Source: Acinetobacter nosocomialis (GTDB lineage Bacteria; Pseudomonadota; Gammaproteobacteria; Pseudomonadales; Moraxellaceae). From it: DNA of 64,000 nucleotides. The stretch lies in assembly GCA_025736915.1 (NCBI GenBank), contig CP107049.1, positions 1,054,001 to 1,118,000 on the forward strand. Direction: 5' to 3'. Positions 1 to 9,291 of the stretch are shown piece after piece. The notes under the pieces were generated by a model that saw only the letters and a program-made list of their open reading frames with translations, did not search any database and was not told where the DNA came from. A program made the position numbers and the translations under genes. Positions within the stretch are counted from its first letter, which is position 1. Every line of letters begins with the position of its first letter.

Positions 1-123
1 ATAAAAAATAAAGGCAAGTAACAGTAGAACCTTAGCTACTTCTCCATATTGCATGATTAAAGGTAAATGAATACCCATTAATGCAATACCACCAATCCAC
101 CCCAATAGAATAATTTTAAACAT
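1..123 (-). CDS. N-terminus of a membrane protein, cut by window edge (possibly ComEC)
   Basis: An ATG at 121-123 on the minus strand opens a frame that stays open to base 1, giving the first 41 residues. They are almost entirely hydrophobic: it begins MFKIILLGWIGGIALMG and forms two likely membrane segments. It lies downstream of lolD in the same orientation, past a probable terminator. In many gammaproteobacteria the competence DNA-uptake channel ComEC lies next to lolCD, and ComEC also starts with hydrophobic helices, so ComEC is a reasonable guess. That identity rests on position only; the visible part has no diagnostic motif. Confidence 0.6.
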   Translation of the reverse strand, partial: MFKIILLGWIGGIALMGIHLPLIMQYGEVAKVLLLLAFIFY

Positions 124-159
124 TCAAAATCTTGTCATTATCATTTTAGGGGCAAAATT

Positions 160-181
160 AAAGCCCAACTGAGTGGGCTTT
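160..181 (-). terminator. Probable terminator of lolC-lolD
   Basis: An 8-bp perfect inverted repeat (AAAGCCCA/TGGGCTTT) with a 6-base loop lies 26 bases past the lolD stop codon. On the minus strand it is followed by a T-rich run, as in intrinsic terminators. It separates lolD from the next minus-strand gene. Confidence 0.65.
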
Positions 182-206
182 AACAATGTGATTTAATGAC
201 AATTTT

Positions 207-893
207 TTAAGAACCGCTTACCCACAAACCATCTTCCATATGCAAGATAGAGTCTGCTGCTTGAGCTAATTGCTCATCATGGGTCACAATAAGCATTGCC
301 ATGTTTAGTTCTTTCTTAAGATCAGTGAGTAACTCAAAAATACCCACAGCTGTTTTACGGTCCAAATTACCCGTTGGTTCATCAGCTAGAACGACCGCAG
401 GCTTGGTCACCAATGCTCGAGCAAGAGCAACGCGTTGACGTTCACCACCTGAAAGCTCACCTGGTTTATGGTCCATACGATGAGATAGCCCAACGCGATC
501 TAGCAAATATTCAGCTTGTGCCTTGACCGACTTATATTGGCTGTCTGATCGAAGCATTAAAGGCATCGCTACATTTTCAAGCGCACTGAACTCTGGCAAC
601 AAGTGGTGAAACTGATAAACGAAACCTAAATACTGGTTACGTTGAAAACCACGTTCCGCTTCACCTAAGTTATCAAAGCGCTGACCATTTAAAAATACTT
701 GTCCTTGTGTAGGTTGATCTAAGCCGCCAAGTACATGTAATAAAGTACTTTTACCTGAACCACTCGCACCCACAATAGATACAAACTGCCCTGCTTCAAC
801 CTGTAAAGAAAGACCTTTAATGACTTCAACCTTAGATTTACCATCATCAAAATGCTTATAAATATCTTTTGCTTCTAAAACGACTTTACTCAT
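207..893 (-). CDS. lolD: Lipoprotein-releasing ABC transporter ATPase LolD
   Basis: ATPase of the LolCDE complex, which extracts outer-membrane lipoproteins from the inner membrane and hands them to LolA. The 228-aa product has Walker A GASGSGKST at about 42-50, the ABC signature LSGGE at about 147 and Walker B with VVLADEPTG at about 166, the usual LolD length and order. The frame extends upstream, but the ATG at 893 matches the family start; it overlaps the end of the preceding permease gene by 8 bases, indicating translational coupling. It lies last in a two-gene lolC-lolD operon. I am confident of the family. Confidence 0.95.
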   Translation of the reverse strand: MSKVVLEAKDIYKHFDDGKSKVEVIKGLSLQVEAGQFVSIVGASGSGKSTLLHVLGGLDQPTQGQVFLNGQRFDNLGEAERGFQRNQYLGFVYQFHHLLPEFSALENVAMPLMLRSDSQYKSVKAQAEYLLDRVGLSHRMDHKPGELSGGERQRVALARALVTKPAVVLADEPTGNLDRKTAVGIFELLTDLKKELNMAMLIVTHDEQLAQAADSILHMEDGLWVSGS

Positions 894-2121
894 AACGCAA
901 TGCCTCGGCAGGTTGAACTTTGGCTGCACGAAGCGCCGGATAAATAGTTGCCAAGAAACTTAAGAGTAAAGAAACAATTACGATAATTGTGACGTCTTGC
1001 CATCTTAAGTAAGAAGGTAAGTAATGTACAAAATAGGCATCGAACAAATTAAGTCCGAGCACATTATTAAACCAAGAAATAATATCGCTGATCGTAAGTG
1101 CCAAAACTACACCTAAAACCGTACCCGCAACTGTACCAATCACACCAATCACAGTACCTTGTACCATAAAGATTTTAGTAATCATGGATGGTGACGCGCC
1201 TAAGGTACGCAAAATTGCAATGTCGGATTTTTTGTCGGTTACAACCATGACCAAAGACGAGACAATGTTAAATGCAGCAACTACAATAATCAGTACGAGT
1301 AATAAACCAACTAATGTTTTTTCCATTTGAATGGCATTAAACAAATTACCGTGTGTATAGGTCCAGTTCGTTGCGTAGAAATTGCTTGGTAAGCTTTTCA
1401 CAATATCATCAGCAACTTGAGGGGCAGCAAAGATATCATCCATTTTCAAACGGACGCCTTGAGCACCATCAGGTAAACGCAATAAAGTCGATGCATCATA
1501 TAAAGCAATGTACCCAACCATTGAGTCCACTTCAGCACCTACGCTGAAAATACCAACCAGTTTAAAGCGCTTAAAACGAGGTACAACACCTGCTGGAGAT
1601 GGAGTTGCTTCAGGTAATACCAATGTCACGCTGTCATTTAGACGTAAACCAAGTGAATCGGCCATGTCTTTACCAAGCACGATACCAAATTCACCCTTTT
1701 TAAGTGAGTCGAGGCTACCGGCAACAATATGATTTTGAATGATAGAGACATTCTTTTCATATTTAGGGTCAATACCCGTTACCATAATACCAGCCACTTG
1801 CCCTTGAGCAGTTAACATACCTTGCAATTGGGTAAAAGGTGCAACTCCAGTCACATGGGGATGATTTTCAACTCGTTTAACCAGCTCAGGCCAATCCGTA
1901 AGAATTTGCGTCGATGAAACTGTCGCTTGCGGTACCATTCCCAAAACACGATTTTTCAATTCGCGGTCAAAACCGTTCATTACAGAAAGTACCGTAATCA
2001 GTACAGCGACACCAAGTGTCAAACCGACCATCGAAACCAATGCAATAAAAGAAATAAAATGATTACTGCGTCGTGCGCGAGTATATCTCAACCCTATATA
2101 CAGTGAGATTGGTTTAAACAT
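886..2121 (-). CDS. lolC: Lipoprotein-releasing ABC transporter permease LolC/LolE
   Basis: Inner-membrane subunit of the Lol lipoprotein-release complex. The 411-aa protein has the family architecture: one N-terminal membrane helix (about 20-50, ending VLSVMNGFDREL), a periplasmic domain of about 220 residues and three C-terminal helices. The next gene encodes its ATPase. Only one permease gene is present, as in organisms with a LolF-type homodimer, so LolC, LolE or LolF would all be fair names. I place the start at the ATG at 2121, where homologues begin, although its AGAAGG ribosome site is unusually close; an in-frame TTG lies five codons upstream at 2136. Confidence 0.93.
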   Translation of the reverse strand: MFKPISLYIGLRYTRARRSNHFISFIALVSMVGLTLGVAVLITVLSVMNGFDRELKNRVLGMVPQATVSSTQILTDWPELVKRVENHPHVTGVAPFTQLQGMLTAQGQVAGIMVTGIDPKYEKNVSIIQNHIVAGSLDSLKKGEFGIVLGKDMADSLGLRLNDSVTLVLPEATPSPAGVVPRFKRFKLVGIFSVGAEVDSMVGYIALYDASTLLRLPDGAQGVRLKMDDIFAAPQVADDIVKSLPSNFYATNWTYTHGNLFNAIQMEKTLVGLLLVLIIVVAAFNIVSSLVMVVTDKKSDIAILRTLGASPSMITKIFMVQGTVIGVIGTVAGTVLGVVLALTISDIISWFNNVLGLNLFDAYFVHYLPSYLRWQDVTIIVIVSLLLSFLATIYPALRAAKVQPAEALRYE

Positions 2122-2368
2122 ACCTTCTAAATCCAAGGTGATTGATGGAAAATAGAGAAGTGTGATCTACACTTCTTATTTGGCCATATCGTTAGATGCT
2201 GTATTAAGGTTTAAAAATCAGTAAGTTCTGACCTATCCTTAACAATCCTAATATTATATTGCTGCGCTATTTTCTACTACTTAAGATATGAGATCAATTT
2301 GATCATGCATTTAGCTACGAATTAGAACAATTTAATGAATAAGCTCAACAAATTACCCTAATCTTCTC

Positions 2369-3277
2369 CTATTTAGATTTAATATGTTGGGCAAAATTAC
2401 GGTTTGCTTGAATGTCTTTATAGAAATACAGGAATAGACCAAACAAGATAATAAATGCCCCTACAAAAACCATCATTGAAAGATGCTCATGGTTTAAAAC
2501 AGCGCCAATCACCATAGCTAACATAGGCGTAATCACAGTTGTAAGCGATAAAGTGGTTGCTTTGATATTTTGTACAAGCTTGAAATAACAGAACATGGCA
2601 ACGAGTGAAGCCATCAGAACTGTATAAATTAAAGCAAATAAAGATTTAGCTTGCGGTAAGTGGCTCGGTGCATATTGCCAAATAAATGGAATAAGACAGC
2701 TCGCCAAAAGTGATGAAACCAAAATTGAACCTGTTGCCTGAGCCATGGGCTGAACTTGGGCATTCACCTTTTTTACCCAAAAAATAGAAAATGAATAAAC
2801 AAAAACACTGATCAACATAAGGACAATGCCAAATGGATGTACATGCTGACCTGACCCATTCAAACAAATAATTGCTAGGCCACAAACAGCAATCGCCATA
2901 CCGAGCCACTGCAATTTATAAAGATGCTGACCAAATCCAAAACGACCAATTAAACCAGCCATAATAGGCGCCAGACCAAACATCAAAGCGATCATGCCTG
3001 AACTTAAATACTGGGTCGCAGCATAGGTAAAAATTTGAGAACCAATTAAACTAAAAGACCCCGCAAAATAACTATGGAGAGCTTGTTTATGAATGGGAAA
3101 AGACGTTTTTAGAACAAGTAAAACAATAACCGAAAGAGGTAAAGCAATATAAAAACGTAAGAGTAAGGCCCACATGACATGTAAGTCAGACACGCTCCAT
3201 ACAATGGCTAAAGGTGTCGTTGCCCAAATAAATACAAGCAAGACATAAGTTGAAGCCAAGTTAGTCTGGGATGGCAT
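2369..3277 (-). CDS. EamA/DMT-family transporter
   Basis: A 302-aa protein of about ten hydrophobic segments in two repeated halves, the layout of EamA-domain drug/metabolite transporters. It is predicted to be an inner-membrane exporter of small metabolites or amino acids, but nothing in the sequence identifies the substrate. It follows the yaiI-like gene on the same strand by 10 bases and may share its transcript. The 232-base gap towards lolC shows no gene. Confidence 0.85.
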   Translation of the reverse strand: MPSQTNLASTYVLLVFIWATTPLAIVWSVSDLHVMWALLLRFYIALPLSVIVLLVLKTSFPIHKQALHSYFAGSFSLIGSQIFTYAATQYLSSGMIALMFGLAPIMAGLIGRFGFGQHLYKLQWLGMAIAVCGLAIICLNGSGQHVHPFGIVLMLISVFVYSFSIFWVKKVNAQVQPMAQATGSILVSSLLASCLIPFIWQYAPSHLPQAKSLFALIYTVLMASLVAMFCYFKLVQNIKATTLSLTTVITPMLAMVIGAVLNHEHLSMMVFVGAFIILFGLFLYFYKDIQANRNFAQHIKSK

Positions 3278-3287
3278 AAGAGGCTCA

Positions 3288-3773
3288 CTAAGCAGTTTTA
3301 CGTTTTTGCTTTAAAATTGTTTGATCGAGTGCACTCGAAAATTCGCGTTTATCTCGTTCTGAAATTGGAGGTGGGCCACCCGTCTGGACTCCTGCACCAC
3401 GGAGCGTATCCATAAAATCACGTAAGTGCAAACGAGCCTTAACATTTGCAGTGGTATAAATTTCACCACGTGGATGAATCGCAATACCGCCCTTTTCAAT
3501 AACTTGAGCAGCAAGCGGAATATCTTGCGTAATGACAATGTCATTTTCAGACATACGATCTACAATTTCCTGATCGGCCTGATCGGCTCCACTTAAAACC
3601 TGAATTGATTTAATACGTACCGACGGGGTAATTCCGACATTTTGATTCGCTACAAAAATGACTTCCAACTGATAACGATCTGAAGCTCGTAAAATGACTT
3701 CACGCAAAATTTTAGGTAATGCATCTGCGTCTACCCACAGCTTAAATGGCAGCACGTTATTCTCTATTTCCAC
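3288..3773 (-). CDS. YaiI/YqxD family protein (UPF0178)
   Basis: A 161-aa soluble protein whose N-terminal WVDADALPK block and internal ITQDIPLA segment match the YaiI/YqxD (UPF0178) family. The fold is related to PIN/NYN-type nucleases, with acidic residues near the start (D15, D17), but no reaction is established for the family. Length is typical. It is first in a probable two-gene unit with the EamA transporter, 10 bases apart. Confidence 0.88.
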   Translation of the reverse strand: MEIENNVLPFKLWVDADALPKILREVILRASDRYQLEVIFVANQNVGITPSVRIKSIQVLSGADQADQEIVDRMSENDIVITQDIPLAAQVIEKGGIAIHPRGEIYTTANVKARLHLRDFMDTLRGAGVQTGGPPPISERDKREFSSALDQTILKQKRKTA

Positions 3774-3964
3774 TAAAAATCTAAGTCTAACAGATGCATT
3801 TCACTAGATAATAGCGCTAAATATAAAACTTGTTTTCTAAGTTTAATTTTAACAATACCTTAACAGTCAGTCATATTCGCTCTTAAAAATGAGTAATTTT
3901 CCCCATTAAAGGGCTTTTTAATAAGTAAATATGTGCTTTTACAAGAGAATTTACATATGTTGAC

Positions 3965-4972
3965 TTGAAAAATAGCAATTACCCTCGATTTAATATAACA
4001 AGTGAGATAAACCCAACATCAATCGTACTTATGAAAAATCAAAACAGTCCAGAAGTTATTACGGTAAACGACCAAAATTTTGGTAGTCATGGCGAGCATT
4101 GGAATCTACTGACCTCCTATCCAGAGACAGATGTACCAAAATGGCTTGGACTGGCGCTTGATGCTCCTGTAATGCCAATGGGTTTATGCCAAAATGAAGA
4201 TGAAATGGATCAATCCTTCTGGCTGATTCAAGGTCCTCAAGGACAAAATGTCACTATTAACCAAATTATTGCGGTTGAAAATCAAAAACCTCGTGCTTTA
4301 AAAACAGCATTCCCTAGTTTTGAAAGTCCTTATCAATATAATGCGCAAATTGAGCGCATCATTACTTGTGACTCAGCAACTCAGGCAGTATTAAGTTTAC
4401 GATTAAATAAAAATACGACTGTTTATGCATTTGATAATTTATTTAGTGTTAATCGTTGTCAATATGACAAAACTCAAACTTACCAAGTTCAATTTAATGC
4501 ATGGGCTTATGAATTAGAATCAGTCCCTGCTGGTGAAACAATAGTTGTAGATGATCCAGCATCAATTAAGCATCACCGTGCACTAAATGCAATTTTAACT
4601 GAACATAATGGAATTGCACCTGAAAACCTACAAGAACTCATTAATGAATGGCAGCCAAAAACTGAGGAAGATCAAGAACCTGTAACGGTTGATTTTTCGA
4701 AAATGGTTGCATATTTATATGGGGAAAATCTTGGACAAGAAGATGAAGCGTGGTTCCAAGGTAATATTGTCGGTAAAACTTCAATGACATTTATGGGTGC
4801 AGAATATACTCTTTATGATGTCACTTTAGTTTTGGAAGATGATCTTCCTGCCATATTAGTGCGCATTGCGACCCAAAATGATTTGTACAAAAACTTTAAT
4901 ATTGGTGAATATATTCGCGGTAATATCTGGATTCAGGCGAATATTTATGCTAAAAATAGTGAAACTAATTGA
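3965..4972 (+). CDS. Unrecognised 335-aa protein, TTG start
   Basis: I do not recognise this protein. It has no signal peptide or membrane segment and is rich in acidic, Asn and Gln residues. The N-terminal two thirds is beta-rich by eye; a linker near 225-245 is acidic, and the last 90 residues form a separate segment (MVAYLYGENL to GNIWIQANI). The frame opens at a TTG at 3965; the first in-frame ATG is at 4031 (residue 23) and has no ribosome-binding site. Weak AAGAGAA upstream of the TTG supports the longer form, but the start remains uncertain. It is followed by a 48-aa membrane peptide. Confidence 0.75.
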   Translation: MKNSNYPRFNITSEINPTSIVLMKNQNSPEVITVNDQNFGSHGEHWNLLTSYPETDVPKWLGLALDAPVMPMGLCQNEDEMDQSFWLIQGPQGQNVTINQIIAVENQKPRALKTAFPSFESPYQYNAQIERIITCDSATQAVLSLRLNKNTTVYAFDNLFSVNRCQYDKTQTYQVQFNAWAYELESVPAGETIVVDDPASIKHHRALNAILTEHNGIAPENLQELINEWQPKTEEDQEPVTVDFSKMVAYLYGENLGQEDEAWFQGNIVGKTSMTFMGAEYTLYDVTLVLEDDLPAILVRIATQNDLYKNFNIGEYIRGNIWIQANIYAKNSETN

Positions 4973-5005
4973 ATTTCACTAATATTTTAAAAATTAGGCT
5001 ATTGA

Positions 5006-5152
5006 ATGAAGATTATACCTGAACAAACCACCAGCCTCATTCAAACTAGTAACCCACGTATAAGGGTCGATACTGGTGCGTTTTGCTTTTTTGTTTTAGG
5101 TATGTTCTTAGCCGCAATGATGATCCATCAATTTGGTTTTGTCCCTTTTTAA
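5006..5152 (+). CDS. 48-aa single-pass membrane peptide
   Basis: ATG at 5006 to TAA at 5152 gives a 48-residue peptide beginning MKIIPEQTTSLIQ. A polar N-terminal half is followed by one hydrophobic segment (about 25-46, FCFFVLGMFLAAMMIHQFG), then a short tail. It lies 33 bases after the 335-aa gene and just before a strong terminator, which fits a real last gene of a two-gene transcript. No function can be assigned. The ribosome site is weak, so conservation in other Acinetobacter genomes would decide whether it is translated. Confidence 0.5.
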   Translation: MKIIPEQTTSLIQTSNPRIRVDTGAFCFFVLGMFLAAMMIHQFGFVPF

Positions 5153-5174
5153 TGAATAAATTGCACAATAAATC

Positions 5175-5194
5175 AAGCCCTCGTTCGAGGGCTT
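5175..5194. terminator. Bidirectional terminator between the 48-aa peptide gene and serC
   Basis: AAGCCCTCG and CGAGGGCTT form a near-perfect stem between two convergent genes, with T-rich sequence on both sides. It would serve the plus-strand pair ending at 5152 and serC ending at 5210. Confidence 0.75.
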
Positions 5195-5209
5195 TATTAT
5201 TTGATTTAA

Positions 5210-6289
5210 TTAACCATTACGTTTAGCAAAATCATCCATAAAGCGGATAAGCGCTTGAACGCCTTCTAATGGAACTGCGTTATAAATACTTGCACGCATA
5301 CCACCAACTGAGCGGTGACCTGCCAAGTTCAATAAATGATTTTCTTCAGCTTCTTTCAAGAATTGCTTTTCTAAAGCTTCATCTGCCAAAGTGAATGGTA
5401 CATTCATAATTGAACGGTTTGGAATAGCAATCGGGTTATTATAAAAATCGCTTGAATCGATATAACCATAAAGTAACTGAGCTTTTTCAAGGTTAACTTT
5501 ATGAATAGCGTCTACCCCACCCTGCTCTAGTAACCATTCAAATACCAAACCAGACAAGTACCAAGCATAAGTCGATGGTGTATTTACCATAGAGCCATTT
5601 TTCGCTTGGTCACCATATTTTAAAATGCTTGGAATTTCTGGCTTAGCTTGATCAAGTAAGTCATCACGAACAATAACGATTGTTAAACCAGCAGGACCAA
5701 TATTTTTTTGTGCGCCTGCATAGATTAAACCAAACTTGGTCACATCTAATGGAGCAGATAAAATACTTGATGAATAGTCACAAACAAGTGGTGCTTTAAC
5801 ATCAGGAATACCTGCAAACTGTAATCCGCCAATTGTTTCATTATCTGCGTAATGAACATAAGCAGCATCATTAGATAAGTTCCATTCGCTTTGATCAGAA
5901 ATTGCGAACTTACCATCTACTTTAATGCCTGCTTCTACAGCATTAATGTCACCATAGCGTTTTGCTTCTTTTAACGCTTTTTCAGACCAAATTCCTGTAT
6001 GGATATAATCTGCTTTGTTATTTTTACCAAGCAGATTTAAAGGAATTGCTGAAAATTGTAATGACGCGCCACCTTGTAAAAACAGCACTTTATAGTTTTC
6101 AGGAATATTCATAAGCTTACGCAAGTCTGCTTCAGCTTTTTCAGCTACCGCAACATAGTCAGCACTACGGTGACTCATTTCCATGATGGATAGACCTTTA
6201 CCTTGCCAATCCAACAATTCTTGTTGAGCTTTTTCTAAAACGGCAGTAGGTAATGCAGCAGGACCAGCACAGAAATTGTACGCGCGCAT
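5210..6289 (-). CDS. serC: Phosphoserine aminotransferase SerC
   Basis: Cytosolic PLP enzyme that converts 3-phosphohydroxypyruvate and glutamate to phosphoserine, and also acts in PLP biosynthesis after PdxB, whose gene lies at about 35 kb. The 359-aa protein starts MRAYNFCAGPAALP, a SerC hallmark, has the EMSHRS motif near 38 and the PLP lysine in the AGAQKNIGPAG block near 193. The length is typical. It stands alone between a terminator and a 365-base promoter region. Confidence 0.97.
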   Translation of the reverse strand: MRAYNFCAGPAALPTAVLEKAQQELLDWQGKGLSIMEMSHRSADYVAVAEKAEADLRKLMNIPENYKVLFLQGGASLQFSAIPLNLLGKNNKADYIHTGIWSEKALKEAKRYGDINAVEAGIKVDGKFAISDQSEWNLSNDAAYVHYADNETIGGLQFAGIPDVKAPLVCDYSSSILSAPLDVTKFGLIYAGAQKNIGPAGLTIVIVRDDLLDQAKPEIPSILKYGDQAKNGSMVNTPSTYAWYLSGLVFEWLLEQGGVDAIHKVNLEKAQLLYGYIDSSDFYNNPIAIPNRSIMNVPFTLADEALEKQFLKEAEENHLLNLAGHRSVGGMRASIYNAVPLEGVQALIRFMDDFAKRNG

Positions 6290-6654
6290 GATTTTTCCCT
6301 TGTAAAGTGAAACACAATAAAAAAAGGCATTTAACCACAGATTGCTTAAGCTTGCAGCAGCTTCTCTAGTAAATATTTCAATGCTAGGGCGTATTTAGGT
6401 TTATTTTTTCAATAACTATTTTATTTATTTGTTTGCTTTCACTTATTTTTTTATAAGTTTTACTAAATAAAGTTCAACTTGACTTGTGAATAGAGTTTCC
6501 CATACTGTGCTGAATATATAAAAACTTGCTGTATGATTTTCCATCACGCAAAATAAACTCAAAATCATTTTGTGCTTTTATACAATTGTATAATAAACAA
6601 TATGATAATTGAATTTAATAACAAGAAATTTAAACTATAAGGGATGATCAAAAA
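6290..6654. other. Intergenic region between divergent serC and the export operon
   Basis: A 365-base AT-rich gap that must hold promoters for both flanking genes. The only clear signal I see is a sigma70-like promoter on the plus strand (reported separately). No ORF or strong hairpin is evident. Confidence 0.6.
6480..6507 (+). promoter_or_regulatory. Putative sigma70 promoter of the TolC/HlyD/ABC-2 operon
   Basis: TTGACT at 6480-6485 and CATACT at 6502-6507 are separated by 16 bases on the plus strand. Transcription would start near 6514, leaving a leader of about 140 bases before the first gene. This is pattern matching only. Confidence 0.4.
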
Positions 6655-8154
6655 TTGTTATATAAAATGCCAACACATCAGTATCGACAGTCAATACGCC
6701 CTTTTTTCTTTAAACCCAATTACCTTGCGTTGGTATTGGGAGTATTTATTGCAACGCCTATTTATGCACAAAGCTTAAGTTATGCTGAAGCAGAACAACA
6801 AGCTTTAAAAAGCTCATATAGCACTCAAGCCAACCAAGCCTTACAACAAGCCTCTCAATTAGAAGCTGAAGCAGTCAAAGGGTTAGGGTTACCTAGAGTT
6901 GATTTAAACGTTCGAGCATACGCATTTCACAGTGAAACCGATGTGCCACTGGGTGCTTTTAAACAAAAGCTTGAGAATGATTTAAGCCAAGGACTCAATG
7001 ATAAGCTTTCACAGTGGAACAATGTCATTCCATCCGATGTTTTGGGACAAGTTCAGGAAGGTTCAAACCAAATCATCCATGACGGTATAAATCGTTTTCC
7101 TGACTACGCCAATTTAACTGTAGAAGATCAGGTCGTACGCCCGTCTATTTCAGTTGTGATGCCACTCTACACAGGGGGCTTAACCACTAGTGCAAAAAAG
7201 ATAGCAAACATTCAAGCCCAGCGCTCTCAGCTTTCAAGCCAACAACAACAAGATATTCAGCGGTTTGAAGTCGTACAAAGTTATTTTAATGTGCAATTAC
7301 AACAACAACTGGTCGCGAGTAGTTTATTTAACTTTAATGCAATGCAAAAACACTACAGCAATGCGCTAAAGCTCGAACAGCAAGGTTTTATTAGTAAAGG
7401 ACAACGCATGCAATTTGAAGTTGCCCGTAATAATGCAGAGCGAACTTTACAGAATGCACAAGCAAATCTGAATGCCAGTCAATTTAGTTTAAACAATCTT
7501 CTGCATCAGCAAAGTAATCCTGATTTAAGTACGCCTCTGTTTGTAAATACAGTTCGTAGCCAATCTTTAGAAGCATTGCTAAGTAGTTACGCTCAAAAAT
7601 CGAGCCTTGTGCAAAAAATGCAGTTAGATACTCAATTAGCTAATACAAATATTCAAGCTCAACAAGCAGCAAAGAAACCAAGTCTATTTGCTTTTGGTGA
7701 ATATTCACTCGATGAGAAGGAAAACTGGATTGTAGGTGTAATGGCAAAGTACAACCTGTTTTCGGGTGTAGATAAAAATAAAAATATTCATGCTGCCGAG
7801 TTAAAACGCTATGCTTCAGAACTCATGACTGAACGAACGAAACAAGAAATTGAAGGATTATTAAATAAGTCATATAACGAGCTCAATTCCGCACAGCAAA
7901 GTCACACGCTATTGCAAAGAAATATCAGTGCAGCTCAAGAAAACTTACGTATTCAAGAACTTTCTTTCCGTGAAGGTATGGGAACAGCCACCCAAGTCAT
8001 TGATGCACAAAATGCATTAAGTGCTCTAAAAACAGAAATGGCTTTAAATGCATATAAATATGTCATGTCACTTGCAACCTTATTGCAAAGCCATGGTTCT
8101 ATGGACCAGTTTAAAGCTTATGTGACTCAACCACACACTGACTATATCCGTTAA
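6655..8154 (+). CDS. TolC-family outer membrane efflux protein
   Basis: Outer-membrane channel component of a tripartite exporter. The 499-aa product has a hydrophobic export signal ending near IYAQS (about residue 40), then two repeated alpha-helical/coiled-coil halves rich in Gln and Ala, the TolC/OEP arrangement. A TTG at 6655 lies 10 bases after an AAGGGA ribosome site; the next in-frame ATG at 6667 is 22 bases away, so the TTG start is preferred. The HlyD-like adaptor gene begins 12 bases downstream and two permease genes follow, forming one operon. Confidence 0.9.
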   Translation: MLYKMPTHQYRQSIRPFFFKPNYLALVLGVFIATPIYAQSLSYAEAEQQALKSSYSTQANQALQQASQLEAEAVKGLGLPRVDLNVRAYAFHSETDVPLGAFKQKLENDLSQGLNDKLSQWNNVIPSDVLGQVQEGSNQIIHDGINRFPDYANLTVEDQVVRPSISVVMPLYTGGLTTSAKKIANIQAQRSQLSSQQQQDIQRFEVVQSYFNVQLQQQLVASSLFNFNAMQKHYSNALKLEQQGFISKGQRMQFEVARNNAERTLQNAQANLNASQFSLNNLLHQQSNPDLSTPLFVNTVRSQSLEALLSSYAQKSSLVQKMQLDTQLANTNIQAQQAAKKPSLFAFGEYSLDEKENWIVGVMAKYNLFSGVDKNKNIHAAELKRYASELMTERTKQEIEGLLNKSYNELNSAQQSHTLLQRNISAAQENLRIQELSFREGMGTATQVIDAQNALSALKTEMALNAYKYVMSLATLLQSHGSMDQFKAYVTQPHTDYIR

Positions 8155-8166
8155 TAGGGGCATAAA

Positions 8167-9288
8167 ATGAATCAAGAATCATCTTCTTCTCAGCAAGATT
8201 CACCTGTTACGGATACAGAGCAAACAGGTCAAGATCAACCGAGTAATCAAACTGACAGTACTCAAGAAGTAAAGTCGAATAAAAGTGATACACAACCACC
8301 TAAAAATTCGAAAATTAAACTAGTTATTGGTGTGGTCATTATTGCTTTGTTGGGTTTGATTATTTTCGGTTTATGGAAAAGCTATCAACCCAAGCCTATT
8401 GAATTACAAGGCAGAGTTGAGGCTGAAACTATTCACGTCAGTACTAAAGTTCCAAGTCGTATTGAAGAAATTTATGTCCAAGAGGGCCAAAAAGTTTCTA
8501 AAGGACAACCTCTTGTTCGTTTAGTTAGCCCAGAAATTGAAGCTAAAAAGCAACAAGCTTTAGCAACCTTACAATCGGCTTTAGCATTTCAATCGACTGT
8601 AGACCGAGGCTCCCAACAAGAAAATATCGATACTCTTTATGCCAATTGGCAAAGTACGAAAGCTCAAGCAAACCTTGCAAAAACCACTTATCAACGTGGT
8701 GAAAACTTATATAGACAAGGTGTCATTTCACGTCAAAGACGAGATGAGATGTTAGCAGCACAAACTTCTGCTCAAGAGTTAAGTGAAGCATCTTATCAAC
8801 AATATGCTCGAGCAAAGCGCGGAAGTACCAGCCAACAAAAATCTACAGCAGATGCTCAAGTTGATATTGCAAAAGCAGCAGTCAGTGAAGCCCAAGCACT
8901 TGAAGCAGAAACCCGTTTACTCGCTCCTATTTCTGGTACAGTTTCCAAAACTTATGGTAAGCCTTCCGAACTGGTTGCGATGGGTGTACCTGTTGTCAGC
9001 ATTTTAGAAGATGATGATTTATGGGTGAGTTTAAATGTCGGTGAAAATCAATACGCTTCTGTTTATAAAAATAAAACGCTAGAAGGATTCATTCCTGCGC
9101 TGAATCAAACCGTGATGTTTAAAATAAAAAATATTGATGCAGAAGGTGAATTTGCCACGATTAAAACCACTCGTCAGACTGGCGGTTATGATATTCGCAG
9201 CTTTAAATTACATCTGGTGCCTGAGCGTCCTGTCAAAGATTTAAAAGTTGGCATGAGTGTTCTATTTAAAATTAAAGAAGAAAAATAA
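8167..9288 (+). CDS. HlyD/EmrA-like periplasmic adaptor (membrane fusion protein)
   Basis: Adaptor linking an inner-membrane exporter to the TolC-like channel. The 373-aa protein has an unusual polar cytoplasmic N-terminus rich in Ser, Gln and Thr (about 1-50), one membrane helix (about 52-71), a biotinyl-lipoyl half-motif with GRVEAETIHV near 82, a long alpha-helical hairpin (about 125-245), and the returning lipoyl half with APISGTVSK near 257. It sits between the TolC-like gene and two ABC-2 permease genes, only 3 bases from the latter. Confidence 0.93.
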   Translation: MNQESSSSQQDSPVTDTEQTGQDQPSNQTDSTQEVKSNKSDTQPPKNSKIKLVIGVVIIALLGLIIFGLWKSYQPKPIELQGRVEAETIHVSTKVPSRIEEIYVQEGQKVSKGQPLVRLVSPEIEAKKQQALATLQSALAFQSTVDRGSQQENIDTLYANWQSTKAQANLAKTTYQRGENLYRQGVISRQRRDEMLAAQTSAQELSEASYQQYARAKRGSTSQQKSTADAQVDIAKAAVSEAQALEAETRLLAPISGTVSKTYGKPSELVAMGVPVVSILEDDDLWVSLNVGENQYASVYKNKTLEGFIPALNQTVMFKIKNIDAEGEFATIKTTRQTGGYDIRSFKLHLVPERPVKDLKVGMSVLFKIKEEK

Positions 9289-9291
9289 AGC

